Shown here piece after piece: positions 18,265 to 26,308 of a DNA stretch of 64,000 bases. The stretch's first letter is position 1, and each line of letters opens with the position of its first letter. The stretch comes from Nocardia nova. Lineage in GTDB: Bacteria > Actinomycetota > Actinomycetes > Mycobacteriales > Mycobacteriaceae. Under the pieces are notes generated by a model that was not told where the DNA came from, did not search any database, and saw nothing but the letters and a program-made list of their open reading frames with translations. The stretch lies in assembly GCF_002933465.1 (NCBI RefSeq), contig NZ_PSZE01000036.1, forward strand, positions 1-64,000, written 5' to 3'. A program made the translations under genes and the position numbers.

Positions 18265-18647
18265 GCGCCGACACCTTCCACGGGACGAAACAACGGCAAC
18301 CACACGTCATCCCACTGTTCGAAAAACACTTCCACCTCGAGCCCCACCGCTACCTCGTCCAGCGCCACGCCCACCAGATTGCTGACCACCCGCACATCAG
18401 GCTCGTCATCGAGTTCGATCATCGCCACCACATAAGGCGGCTCGAATCCAGGAATCCAAGGCTGACGATTGATCGTGTACGCCGCCACCCGACCCCGACC
18501 CGAGGTCGCCTGCGGCCCCACCTCCGTACTACGACAGCGAAAACACACCGGACCACCCGGATGGAACCACCGCTCACACGAACGACACCGATAGATCAGC
18601 AGCCTCCCCTCCCGACCACCAGTCCAGAAAGCCTCGGAATACGGCAT
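18261..18647 (-). CDS. DUF35 Zn-ribbon/OB-fold acyl-CoA binding protein (N-terminus frameshifted)
   Basis: A 128-residue DUF35 protein. A rubredoxin-like Zn ribbon (CRSC...CFRC) is followed by an OB-fold domain (GRGRVAAYTINRQPW...PPYVVAMIELDD). These proteins bind and stabilise partner thiolase-fold enzymes or MaoC hydratases. The next gene overlaps by ATGA. The start used here (MPYSEAFWTG) has a poor ribosome site. A better ATG lies at 18724, opening MNDDVREVAVVPAGYDRP; its frame is lost near 18671-18675, while the other frame there reads QDAVVADPMPYSEAF. A one-base deletion in a G/C run would explain this. Either a sequencing error or a real frameshift removes the first 25 or so residues. 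Confidence 0.85.
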   Translation of the reverse strand: MPYSEAFWTGGREGRLLIYRCRSCERWFHPGGPVCFRCRSTEVGPQATSGRGRVAAYTINRQPWIPGFEPPYVVAMIELDDEPDVRVVSNLVGVALDEVAVGLEVEVFFEQWDDVWLPLFRPVEGVGA

Positions 18648-18793
18648 CGGATCAGCAACAACCGCGTCCTGGGCCGATCGTAACCAGCCGGCACAACCGC
18701 CACCTCACGCACATCATCGTTCATAAGGCACCTCGTCACTCATCGTTGCGCGCTCGCGCAGTCCGGGGCGGCACAATCCGCTCCTCCCACCAA

Positions 18794-18808
18794 AATAGTC
18801 GATTAATT
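18794..18808. promoter_or_regulatory. AT-rich box AATAGT-CGA-TTAATT
   Basis: A match to the recurring AT-rich box, centred between the divergent DUF35 and enoyl-CoA hydratase genes, about 70 bases from each start. It could control both directions. Confidence 0.45.
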
Positions 18809-18880
18809 AAACGAGATGAACTACTTGGGGGAAGATGAGGGGCACGACACCGATTTCCGCCCTCGAGACTGGAGACAGAA

Positions 18881-19699
18881 ATGGCATCGGATGCCCCCCG
18901 CCCGCCCGCAGGCGACTGGCTGGGAACCCCCTACCTCAACTTTGCCCGCCACGGCGTGGTCGCGACCTGCACCGTGGACCGGCCCGAGGCCCGCAATGCC
19001 CTCACCCCGGCGATGTACTTCGGCATCCGATACGCGATCGGCCGCGTGGACAGCGACCCCGACCTCGCCGGACTGATCCTCACCGGCACCGGTGACGTGT
19101 TCATTCCCGGCGGTGACCTCGGCAAGACGGGCGCCGACGACTGGATGGAGTTCGAGCCGACCCTCGGCATGGACGTGACACCGTTCGACACACTGCGGCG
19201 TGCGTACAAACCGGTTGTGTGCGCGGTGAACGGACTGTGCCAGGGCGGCGGACTGATGATCGCGATGTGCAGCGATATGGCCGTGGTCAGCGACCGGGCC
19301 ACGTTCCGGGTTCCCGAACTGCTGCGTGGCATCGCCGACACCTACTATGCGCAGGTGCTCTCGCGCGTGGTCGGCGCGGTGCGCACCCGCGATCTGATGT
19401 TCACGGGCCGGACCCTGTCCGCCCAGGAGGCACTCGACTGGGGCATTGTCGCACGGGTCGTCCCGCACGACGAATTGCACGATGCCGCAACCGAAATCCT
19501 CACCCAGATCTGCCAGACCGCGCCCGATGCCCGGCGGCAGGTCAAGGCGAGCCTGGACACCTATCTCGGCCTGTTCGACCGGATCGGCATGGAGGCGAGT
19601 ATCGCCGCACCGGAGGCACTCGAAGGCTTCCGAGCCTTCAAACAGCGGCGCACGCCGGAGTGGGTACATCCCGCACTTCGCCGCAACGGCCGCGCCTGA
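18881..19699 (+). CDS. Enoyl-CoA hydratase/isomerase family protein
   Basis: A 272-residue crotonase-fold protein. It has the oxyanion-hole segments (ARNALTP; GTGDVFIPGGDLGK; AVNGLCQGGGLMIAMCSDMAV) and the C-terminal helix region. In the second active-site loop (TFRVPELLRGIADTYYA) the usual catalytic Glu positions can only be partly matched, so hydratase, isomerase or hydrolase activity cannot be told apart. The ATG at 18881 follows GGAGACAGAA. It is transcribed divergently from the DUF35-thiolase pair and converges on amidohydrolase copy 2, sharing a hairpin. Probably acts after CoA activation in the same pathway. Confidence 0.9.
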   Translation: MASDAPRPPAGDWLGTPYLNFARHGVVATCTVDRPEARNALTPAMYFGIRYAIGRVDSDPDLAGLILTGTGDVFIPGGDLGKTGADDWMEFEPTLGMDVTPFDTLRRAYKPVVCAVNGLCQGGGLMIAMCSDMAVVSDRATFRVPELLRGIADTYYAQVLSRVVGAVRTRDLMFTGRTLSAQEALDWGIVARVVPHDELHDAATEILTQICQTAPDARRQVKASLDTYLGLFDRIGMEASIAAPEALEGFRAFKQRRTPEWVHPALRRNGRA

Positions 19700-19704
19700 A
19701 CGCA

Positions 19705-19737
19705 AGTCCCGGAGGCGGACCGTTCGCCTCCGGGACT
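19705..19737. terminator. Bidirectional hairpin between hydratase and amidohydrolase copy 2
   Basis: A perfect 13-bp stem (AGTCCCGGAGGCG at 19705-19717, complement at 19725-19737) with a 7-base loop, between two convergent genes. The right arm is also present at 10-22 in copy 1, where the window begins inside this hairpin. Confidence 0.8.
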
Positions 19738-21033
19738 GTGCCGATGGTCAGCTCACCCTGGGAAACCGCAGCATCGTGCGAGCATTGGTTTCGGTGATCT
19801 TCTCCACCTCGTCATCAGGCACATTCGCCAACACCTCAGCCGCACGCTTACGACTGTTCGGCCAGTTGGAATCCGAATGCGGAAAATCGATCTCCAACAT
19901 GATCCGATCGATACCCACCTTATGCCGATTCTCCACACCGAACTCGTCGTCGATGAAACACCCCCAAAAATGCTGCGCGAACAGATCCGACGGCCGAGCA
20001 TCGAAATCGATCGGCTGATAATGCCGGTGCCGCTCCCACACGAAATCCAGCCGCTCCAGCATATACGGAATCCAGCCGATCCCACCCTCAGCAAGGGAGA
20101 ACTGCAAATTCGGGAACCGCTGCAACACCCCCGAGAAAATAAGATCAGCAGTGCTCCACATAAGATTCGTCGAGAAAATCGAGATCGCAACAGCGAACGG
20201 CGCGTCCGGCAACACCACCTCACCCGGAATAGCCCGAGTCGCGGCGAACGAGAAACCAGGAACATACGAACCCGAACCGAAGTGCAAAGACACCACCGTC
20301 CCGGTCTCCTCACACGCCCGCCAGAACGGATCCCAATGCGCATTGTGGAACGACGGCAAACCCAACGGCACAGGACTATCCGGAAACGACACCGTACGCG
20401 ACCCCTTCGCCGCCGTCCGGCGAACCTCGGCCGCCGCCGCCTCCACATCCCAGAGCTGAACTATCGACAACGGAATATAACGATCCGGCGCCGTACCACA
20501 CCACTCATCGATATAGAAATCGTTCCACGCCTGCACACACAACCCCGCCAGATCCTTATCCTTCGCACGCTGGAAGACCCCACCACCGAAGCCAGGAAAC
20601 GACGGGAAGCACAACGCGGCCTGCACCCCATCCAGATCCATATCCTTGACCCGCGCCGCCGGATCATAACAACCCGGAATCATGTCCTCATACCGGACCG
20701 GATCCAACCCCCACTCCTCCGGCGGCTTACCCGCAACAGCATTGAGCCCGATCGTCGGGAACACACCACCGTCGTAATGCCACACATGCTTGCCGTTCTC
20801 TTCCACGATCCTCGGCCCCAAATCCCGGTACCGAGAAGGCAGACGGTCCTGCCACACACGCGGATGCTCCACGAGATGATCGTCGACCGAAACGATTTGA
20901 TGATAATCCTGCAACGGCATAACAGCCTCCAAAACAAACGAACCGTACAATAAAATTATCTACCCAAAAGGCCATTCTCAGGCCCAACCACCGCACACGA
21001 CACAGCCCGAGCGCACCACAGCCCCTACAACAC
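19716..21033. repeat. Long direct repeat, copy 2 (amidohydrolase duplication)
   Basis: Second copy of the block at 1-1318. It includes the amidohydrolase, its leader and the last codons of the CaiB gene (21025-21033). Because the repeat ends inside a functional operon here but next to unrelated DNA in copy 1, this copy is probably the source. Together the copies bracket about 18.4 kb. Confidence 0.97.
19748..20920 (-). CDS. Amidohydrolase family 2 metal-dependent hydrolase (ACMSD-like), copy 2
   Basis: A 390-residue protein identical in sequence to that of copy 1, with the same metal-site candidates D13-x-H15, H213 and D345. ATG at 20920 is preceded by GGAGG. It lies 104 bases after the CaiB-family CoA transferase on the same strand, probably in one operon. 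The gap holds an AT-rich stretch (20946-20965), so an internal promoter is possible. Only one silent base differs from copy 1 within the coding region, which implies a recent duplication or ongoing gene conversion. Confidence 0.9.
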   Translation of the reverse strand: MPLQDYHQIVSVDDHLVEHPRVWQDRLPSRYRDLGPRIVEENGKHVWHYDGGVFPTIGLNAVAGKPPEEWGLDPVRYEDMIPGCYDPAARVKDMDLDGVQAALCFPSFPGFGGGVFQRAKDKDLAGLCVQAWNDFYIDEWCGTAPDRYIPLSIVQLWDVEAAAAEVRRTAAKGSRTVSFPDSPVPLGLPSFHNAHWDPFWRACEETGTVVSLHFGSGSYVPGFSFAATRAIPGEVVLPDAPFAVAISIFSTNLMWSTADLIFSGVLQRFPNLQFSLAEGGIGWIPYMLERLDFVWERHRHYQPIDFDARPSDLFAQHFWGCFIDDEFGVENRHKVGIDRIMLEIDFPHSDSNWPNSRKRAAEVLANVPDDEVEKITETNARTMLRFPRVS

Positions 21034-22236
21034 CGCGGAATCCGTCTTGAGCTCGATGATCCGATCCCAATCGAGGCCCAATTCCTGCAGGATTTCGTCG
21101 GTGTGCTCGCCATGCCCCGGCGCCGGGCTCAGCGTCGGTGGCCGACCATCGAACTGCACCGGATTGGCAGCCAACGCGAAGGTATTGCCGTGAGCGTCGG
21201 TGACCTTCGGCAGATACCCGTTCGCCGCCACCTGCGGATCGTCGTGGATCTCGAGGGCCGACTGGAACACATCCCACACCCCGTCGAACCCCTCGAGCCG
21301 GCCCCGCCAGTGCTCGAGCGGCTGCGACTCGAATGTCCGACGCAACTCAGCGACACACTCCCGGCGGTTGACGAAACGGACCTTCGCATCGGAAAAGCGC
21401 TCGTCGGAGATCAGATCGCTCCGGTCGATCCGCTTGCACAACTCGCCCCAAAACCGATCGGCCTGCAGCAGCACGAGGGCGATAAAGCGATTGTCCTGGG
21501 TCCGATACAGGCCCGCCAACGGGTTGGGCATCTCCTCGAGATCGAACTTCGGAATAACGGCTCCCGTGGCCCCCGCGCCGACGACATCAGGCCCCAACTG
21601 CCAGATCGCCGTGCCCAGCAGCGACACGTCGACCACACTCGGCTCGCCCGTGCGCTCCCGCTTGTACAACGCACCGACGATCCCCGACGCGATCGCGAAC
21701 CCACCGACAACGTCACCGAAAGCCGGCCGCTGAACAGGCGGATACGAACCGTCACCGGCAGCCAGCGCGTCACCGATTCCGCCCCGCGCCCAATACGCCG
21801 CGAGATCGAAGCCGCCACGTTCAGCCTCCGGACCCCTCGATCCGTAACCATGCCCACGCGCATAGATGATCTTCGGGTTACGGGCACGCACCGACTCCAG
21901 ATCGATCCCCAGACGCCGCTGCGAATCAGGCAACAGGTTGGTGGCGAAGACGTCGGCCTTCTCCAGCAGCTGATACAAAACCTCGCGCCCTTGGGGGTTC
22001 GCAACATCGAGTCCGATACTGCGCTTGCCACGATTCGGCTGCTCGATGAAGTGATTCACCCCACCCCCGCTGGCCACCATACCGGAATTGACCAAACCAC
22101 GCTGCGGATCTCCGGTCTCGGGATGCTCGATCTTGATGACATCGGCCCCCCAGTCCGCGAGCACCGCACCGGCCGACGGCACGAACGTCCATGCCGCAAG
22201 CTCCACTACCTTCACGCCGTGGAGAATCGGGTCCAT
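21025..22236 (-). CDS. CaiB/BaiF family III CoA transferase
   Basis: A 403-residue type III CoA transferase, which moves CoA between carboxylates without ATP. The N-terminus is typical (MDPILHGVKVVELAAWTFVPSAGAVLADWGADVIKIEHP), with the GRGHGYGSRGPEAE and GGFDL type motifs after about residue 110. The catalytic Asp expected after the first third of the chain is plausible in the FDLAAYWARGG segment. ATG at 22236 has AAGGAG about 8 bases upstream; 25 earlier in-frame codons look non-coding. It heads an operon with amidohydrolase copy 2. Its last three codons are part of the duplicated block. Confidence 0.9.
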   Translation of the reverse strand: MDPILHGVKVVELAAWTFVPSAGAVLADWGADVIKIEHPETGDPQRGLVNSGMVASGGGVNHFIEQPNRGKRSIGLDVANPQGREVLYQLLEKADVFATNLLPDSQRRLGIDLESVRARNPKIIYARGHGYGSRGPEAERGGFDLAAYWARGGIGDALAAGDGSYPPVQRPAFGDVVGGFAIASGIVGALYKRERTGEPSVVDVSLLGTAIWQLGPDVVGAGATGAVIPKFDLEEMPNPLAGLYRTQDNRFIALVLLQADRFWGELCKRIDRSDLISDERFSDAKVRFVNRRECVAELRRTFESQPLEHWRGRLEGFDGVWDVFQSALEIHDDPQVAANGYLPKVTDAHGNTFALAANPVQFDGRPPTLSPAPGHGEHTDEILQELGLDWDRIIELKTDSAVL

Positions 22237-22398
22237 TGCCGACTCCTTTCTGTTGCCAAGTTTCGGCCATCGTCCTGCGGACCCGTCCGGACCACAGAGC
22301 ACACGCCGCACACCACGCGAGGAATCCGAAACAAAGACAGGCAGCTGTGACAGCGGATACTTCGGCCCAAACTTCGAGTGGCGTGCACCACAACCTTA

Positions 22399-22413
22399 TA
22401 TAGTGCGATAATT
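22399..22413. promoter_or_regulatory. AT-rich box TATAGT-GCG-ATAATT
   Basis: The exact consensus form of the recurring box, about 165 bases upstream of the CaiB gene. It is flanked by further AT-rich bases (CCTTATA before, AGAATCAATAG after). Confidence 0.45.
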
Positions 22414-22599
22414 AGAATCAATAGCCGATTCAAAGTGGGCGGCGGGCGAACTGATCTCCACCGGCTATGTCGATCGAGGGCACGATCTTCGAGCACCCTG
22501 CCGACCGGCACCGCCGACGAGCCCGGACCGCGCAAGATTGCCGGCTCGTCCCCAGTCCCACGCTCGGCTACCCTAGGGTCGGAGGGCGGAGCGCGCAGC

Positions 22600-22745
22600 G
22601 GCGCGGCACGCCAGTTAGCGCTGCTGCTCGAGGAGTGGCTGCCGGCCTTCGACGGCACGCCGACTCCCGATGTGCCCAGCCTCGCAGACGGTCTCCGAAT
22701 CCAGCGGCTCATCACTGCCGCACGCCGGAGCTCTGCCGGAGGGCT
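22600..22745 (+). pseudogene. Remnant of an oxidoreductase C-terminus (Gfo/Idh/MocA-like)
   Basis: A plus-strand segment encodes ARQLALLLEEWLPAFDG and then TPDVPSLADGLRIQRLI, reminiscent of the end of Gfo/Idh/MocA dehydrogenases (the part before AARRS). There is no start or catalytic domain. The assignment rests on pattern memory and is tentative. Confidence 0.35.
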
Positions 22746-22965
22746 CGCCCTGACCGGCGACGACGCGCTGACCGATGACGCCTTGACCGACGAAGAGGCC
22801 ATCGGTTTGTGGGCGGTCCTTCGCCATCGGCAGGTTGCCGGTGTTGATCACACCGAATACTTCGGCTGTCATAGCCGACCCCTGTCTACACGATGATCGG
22901 CCGGCAACCGACCACTTCACACTGATAGGCAAATAATTATACTCTATTAGCCCCGTGGATGCCAC

Positions 22966-23085
22966 CTAGCGGCCGGTCGTCATTCCCGCGTCGACGTTGA
23001 GCGTGGTCCCGGTGAACCAGCGCCCCGACTCCGAGATCACAGCTCCGGATTCTCCGTCACCATCGGGGTCGCGCAGTTGATCGGT
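22966..23085 (-). pseudogene. C-terminal remnant of a short-chain dehydrogenase
   Basis: The minus strand ends with ESGRWFTGTTLNVDAGMTTGR and a TAG stop, the hallmark C-terminus of SDR enzymes (TGTTLNVDAG). Upstream codons no longer resemble an SDR, and a CoA-ligase gene follows 90 bases on. The rest of the gene has been lost. Confidence 0.6.
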
Positions 23086-23175
23086 GCGACACCCGTTCAC
23101 GCGAACGTGGTGCTGGGCAAGATAATTCGCAGCCGGCCCGATGCGATGCCGGAACGGGATTCGTTCGCGGCCGGA

Positions 23176-24744
23176 TCAACGCTGCAGAACCTGAAGACGC
23201 AGCGCCTTCTTGTCCACTTTTCCGATGCCGGTCTTGGGCAGTTCGCCGACGATCTCGAGCTGCTCTGGGCTTTTCTGCAGCATCAGGCCTGCCTCCCGCA
23301 GATACTCGGAGAGTTCGGCGAGGGTGGGAGCGGGGGCGCCGGGCCGGAGCGAGATCACGGCACAGACCCGTTCGCCGCGTACGTCGTCGGGCAGTCCGAT
23401 CACCGCGACATCGGCCACAGCCGGATGCCCGGCAATCAGCGATTCCACCTCAACCGGGCCGATGTTCTCTCCCTTGCGGATGATCACATCCTTGAGCCGA
23501 CCGGTCACCTCGAGATGGCCGTCCGGACGTAGATGACCGAAGTCGCCCGTACGCAGCCACCCGTCGGCGGTGAAAGCCTCGGCGGTCTGGGCCGGATCGG
23601 TATAGCCGGCGAAGACTGTTTCCCCCCTCACCTGTATCTCGCCGTCGCGTCCCACCACCGGCTCGCCCGCATCGTCGACGACCCGCACCTGGAGCCCGGG
23701 AACGGGCCTGCCTTCGGTATTCGCCAACTGTTCGTCGGTATCGTCGGGCGCGGCCACGCACATCATCGGCGCCTCCGTCATCCCGTAATCGTGGGCGACG
23801 GTCACTCCCATTTCGTCGCGCACACCGAAGTACACACTCGGCGGGCACGGCGCCCCACCGCCTTTGAGCAGTCGCAGGCTCGGCACCAGCGCCTGCCCGG
23901 CGGGTAGCTTCCGCTGTTCGGTGAGCAGAGCGTTGTAGAAGACCGTGCTGCCGCCGGTGAACGTCACTCCGTATCTGCGCCACAACGGCACCGCCGTCGT
24001 CGGATCGAATGCCTCGAGGAGCACCGAGGGAAAACCCGCGAACAACATCGCCATCAGGTAGATCACCCCGCCGACGTGCGCGATGGGGAAGGGTATCGAG
24101 CCGACGTCCTCCGCCCCGAATTTCCCGTGCACGGTGAATCCCCGCGCCGCCGCGAGCAACGATCGGTCGGTGTGCCGCGCCCCCTTGGGTAAGCCGGAGG
24201 AACCGGAGGTGAAGTAGATCCACCCGACATCATCCGATCCGACGGCTGGGGCGGGAAGCGTCGACACCGTCGACGACTCGGGCGCCTCCAGACCAATCGT
24301 GAGGATCTGCGGACGTGGCTCGAGACCGCCCGCCATCGCGACGTAGTCGGTGCCCCGCCAGGTTCCCGGAACCAGCATCACCTCGGCGGCCACCGAGGCG
24401 ACGGCCGCGGAAACCTCCCGTTCCCGATAGATGGGGATGATCGGCGCCTGTATCGCGCCCAATCGGGCCAAAGCGGCCATCACCAGCGCGGTACTGACGC
24501 GGGTCGGCAACTGCCACGCGACCCGGGTACCGCGACCGATGCCCTGCTCTCGCAGTGCCGCGGCGACTCGCTCGGCCCGGTCCCGGAACTCGGCGAAGGT
24601 CAATGTGACGTCGCGCTCGTCGAACAGCATCGGGCGATCACCGGACAGTTCGGCACGAAGGGTGATCAACTCCCACAGCCCTTCCACCGCGAAAATATCA
24701 TCGGGGCGGGAGCCCATCAGATCGTCAGCGACACGTCCGGACAC
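23176..24744 (-). CDS. Adenylate-forming acyl-CoA ligase B
   Basis: A 522-residue ANL-superfamily acyl-CoA synthetase. It has the canonical loop TSGSSGLPKGARHTDRS, then YGMTEAPMM, WLRTGDFGHLRPDG, the hinge motif TGRLKDVIIRKGENIGP and the catalytic Lys in TGIGKVDKKAL. It is similar in plan to ligase A but not a recent copy. The GTG at 24744 was chosen because GAGGAAGGG sits just upstream; an in-frame ATG at 24717 has no ribosome site. An AT-rich box lies about 50 bases before the start. Probably a cyclohexanecarboxylate- or short-branched-acid type ligase; the substrate is not predictable. Confidence 0.9.
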   Translation of the reverse strand: MSGRVADDLMGSRPDDIFAVEGLWELITLRAELSGDRPMLFDERDVTLTFAEFRDRAERVAAALREQGIGRGTRVAWQLPTRVSTALVMAALARLGAIQAPIIPIYREREVSAAVASVAAEVMLVPGTWRGTDYVAMAGGLEPRPQILTIGLEAPESSTVSTLPAPAVGSDDVGWIYFTSGSSGLPKGARHTDRSLLAAARGFTVHGKFGAEDVGSIPFPIAHVGGVIYLMAMLFAGFPSVLLEAFDPTTAVPLWRRYGVTFTGGSTVFYNALLTEQRKLPAGQALVPSLRLLKGGGAPCPPSVYFGVRDEMGVTVAHDYGMTEAPMMCVAAPDDTDEQLANTEGRPVPGLQVRVVDDAGEPVVGRDGEIQVRGETVFAGYTDPAQTAEAFTADGWLRTGDFGHLRPDGHLEVTGRLKDVIIRKGENIGPVEVESLIAGHPAVADVAVIGLPDDVRGERVCAVISLRPGAPAPTLAELSEYLREAGLMLQKSPEQLEIVGELPKTGIGKVDKKALRLQVLQR

Positions 24745-24792
24745 GTCGAGCCCTTCCTCAACCCCCTGTGCGTAACCCCCATCACCGCACAA

Positions 24793-24807
24793 TATAGTGA
24801 AATTATT
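24793..24807. promoter_or_regulatory. AT-rich box TATAGT-GAA-ATTATT
   Basis: A match to the recurring AT-rich box, about 50 bases upstream of the GTG of CoA ligase B. This is the closest spacing to a start among the five and would overlap a promoter. Confidence 0.45.
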
Positions 24808-25259
24808 CGTTTGTATACGCCATCGGGGCCGCGCCGACCTCGAACACCCCGAACCCGTGTATACGTACAACTATATAGCTACTTCGAGGATACACGGAGT
24901 GGTGCGGAAGTGGGCCTGTACTTCGATCTTCGGAACCTCGAACGGGGCCATCCGGCCCCCGACTCCCTCGCGACACGCGGCCGGCGCTCCGGCAACGAGG
25001 CCGGCCAGGCCTTCTGCTGATCCCGACTGGCGGCCGGCTCTCGTGGAGGCGCCATATTCGCGCAGGATATGGATGCTGGGCACCACCGGACTTCCGCCGC
25101 AGACGCGCGCCCGCGCGACGGGCCGGGCCCGGAGCAAAAGTAGTAGCGCGCAACGAGTTCGGCTACAGCCACCGGACCGCAGCCAGCGCGTCGCCCAGCG
25201 AACCACCTTGTCCAAACACTTTCCGGAACCGAGAATTCAGTACTCAGGCGCGACGGCAC
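24808..25259. other. Gene-free stretch with a MaoC-tail remnant
   Basis: No intact gene. A second AT-rich site, ACTATATAGCTAC, lies at 24870-24882. On the minus strand 25137-25175 encodes VAELVARYYF, identical to the end of the MaoC protein at 3186, but without a stop and without the rest of the domain. It is probably the tail of a lost MaoC paralogue. Confidence 0.5.
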
Positions 25260-25560
25260 GATCGCGCTCGAGTATCGGCCCGTGCGCATGATCCGAGGCC
25301 GCTGATATCGCTGCCGGTCGGCGGCGAGGGGAATCGGACGCACGACGTGCGGATGTTCGTTGCTCCCGCCCGATCCTCAGCCGAGAAAGCACCGTCACGC
25401 CTCGCCGATCGGATGACATCATCAAGGCCCGGACAAGGGTCATCCCGGACAGCGCGATCACGACCCCGGCGAAAGCCGCACGGACGCCCGCGATGAAAGC
25501 TTGCCGCACCGCGGAAACCAGCGAGTCACACCCGGCCGTCATATACGACGCCAGATGAAC
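25237..25560 (-). pseudogene. Possible remnant of an MFS transporter C-terminus
   Basis: A minus-strand frame contains DSLVSAVRQAFIAGVRAAF and a following hydrophobic stretch (AGVVIALSGMTLVRALM), then an Arg/Ser-rich tail. This resembles the last helix and tail of DHA2-type MFS exporters. It begins directly where the ligase remnant ends, so a deletion probably joined two genes. Tentative. Confidence 0.35.
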
Positions 25561-25812
25561 ACCCGCACGAACATCGTCGGCACCATCTGGGTGACCGTGA
25601 CCTCGCAGTCCTGGATCGCGCGCACCGCGCCTGTGCCGTCGAACTTCTCCATGAGGACGACGGTGTCGCCGCGGGCATGGGTCGCCCCGCACCAGCGAAG
25701 AGGCGCAGCGTAGTAGATCGGCGCAGGCGACAGGTAGACATCGTCAGGGCCGAAGCCGAAAGCCCGCTCCGGCCAACATTGTGACGGGGTCAAGAATGGG
25801 CGGAAGACTCAT
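25540..25812 (-). pseudogene. Deleted fatty-acyl-CoA ligase (FadD-type) remnant
   Basis: The minus strand starts MSLPPILDPVTML at 25812, immediately overlapping the stop of the hydratase remnant (ATGA). It then changes frame to FGFGPDDVYLSPAPIYYAAPLRW...VVLMEKFDGTGAVRAI...QMVPTMFVRV, the middle of an acyl-CoA synthetase. The ATP-binding loop and the C-terminal domain are absent. A deletion with a frameshift has removed most of the gene. Confidence 0.75.
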
Positions 25813-26281
25813 CGGACACTCCTGTCCGGGGTCGGTGACGCCTGCCTTCCGGCCGTGAACGCGTCGATGCGGCCACGGGCATCAGCACCCGCCGCCATGC
25901 GCGCGATCGTGATGGCTTCGTCGTCGAGGTGTTCGCCGAAGGATCGGGCCGATCAGGGACGGCGAGTCCGGACAATGTCGTCAAGGCTCGGTGCATTTCG
26001 TCGGCGAGTTCGGAGATGAACGCCCCGGTGTCGGTTGCGGCGGCCATCTCGTTCACATCGCCGCCGACGCAGAAATTGGCGCCCTGCGCACGCAAGAGAA
26101 CAGCCTTGACCACCGAAGACTGTTCGATCTCGGCGATCGCCCGGGCGAACGATCGTGCGGTGGGCAAGTCGATCGCATTGGATCGGCCGGGCTGGTTCAG
26201 CACGAGATGCGCTACCGGGCCGGTGATGTCGAGCAATATCGGCGTGTCCTCGGTCGCGTGACGCGTGGCCGATTCCGCCAT
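25809..26281 (-). pseudogene. Enoyl-CoA hydratase with internal deletion
   Basis: Residues 1 to about 108 are a good crotonase N-terminus (HLVLNQPGRSNAIDLPTA, LRAQGANFCVGGDVNEM). Near 25945 the frame breaks, and the last 40 codons reappear in another frame (FGEHLDDEAITIARMAAGAD...TPDRSVR, stop at 25809-25811). The middle third with the catalytic helix is gone. It follows the thiolase gene after 27 bases and overlaps the ligase remnant by ATGA, so it was once part of an operon with the dehydrogenase and thiolase. Confidence 0.85.
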
Positions 26282-26308
26282 GGCGATAGGTCTTCTCGGG
26301 GGCGGCTG

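Larger units (their letters stand above)
22237..23175. other. Long intergenic region with gene remnants
   Basis: About 940 bases without an intact gene. It holds an AT-rich box (22399-22413), a short oxidoreductase-like remnant (about 22600-22745), an AT-rich variant site at 22931-22950 and the tail of an SDR gene (22966-23085). These point to past deletions. Confidence 0.6.

Noticed and set aside
16696..18435. Plus-strand frame of 579 codons opposite the thiolase-like gene
   Set aside because: Composition is that of an antisense shadow (Arg/Thr/His-rich), and the minus strand encodes a well-formed thiolase-fold protein.
22615..22965. Minus-strand frame beginning MTAEVFGVINTGNLPMAK
   Set aside because: The start looks plausible, but the rest lies antisense to the oxidoreductase-like remnant and shows no domain. 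Left unannotated.
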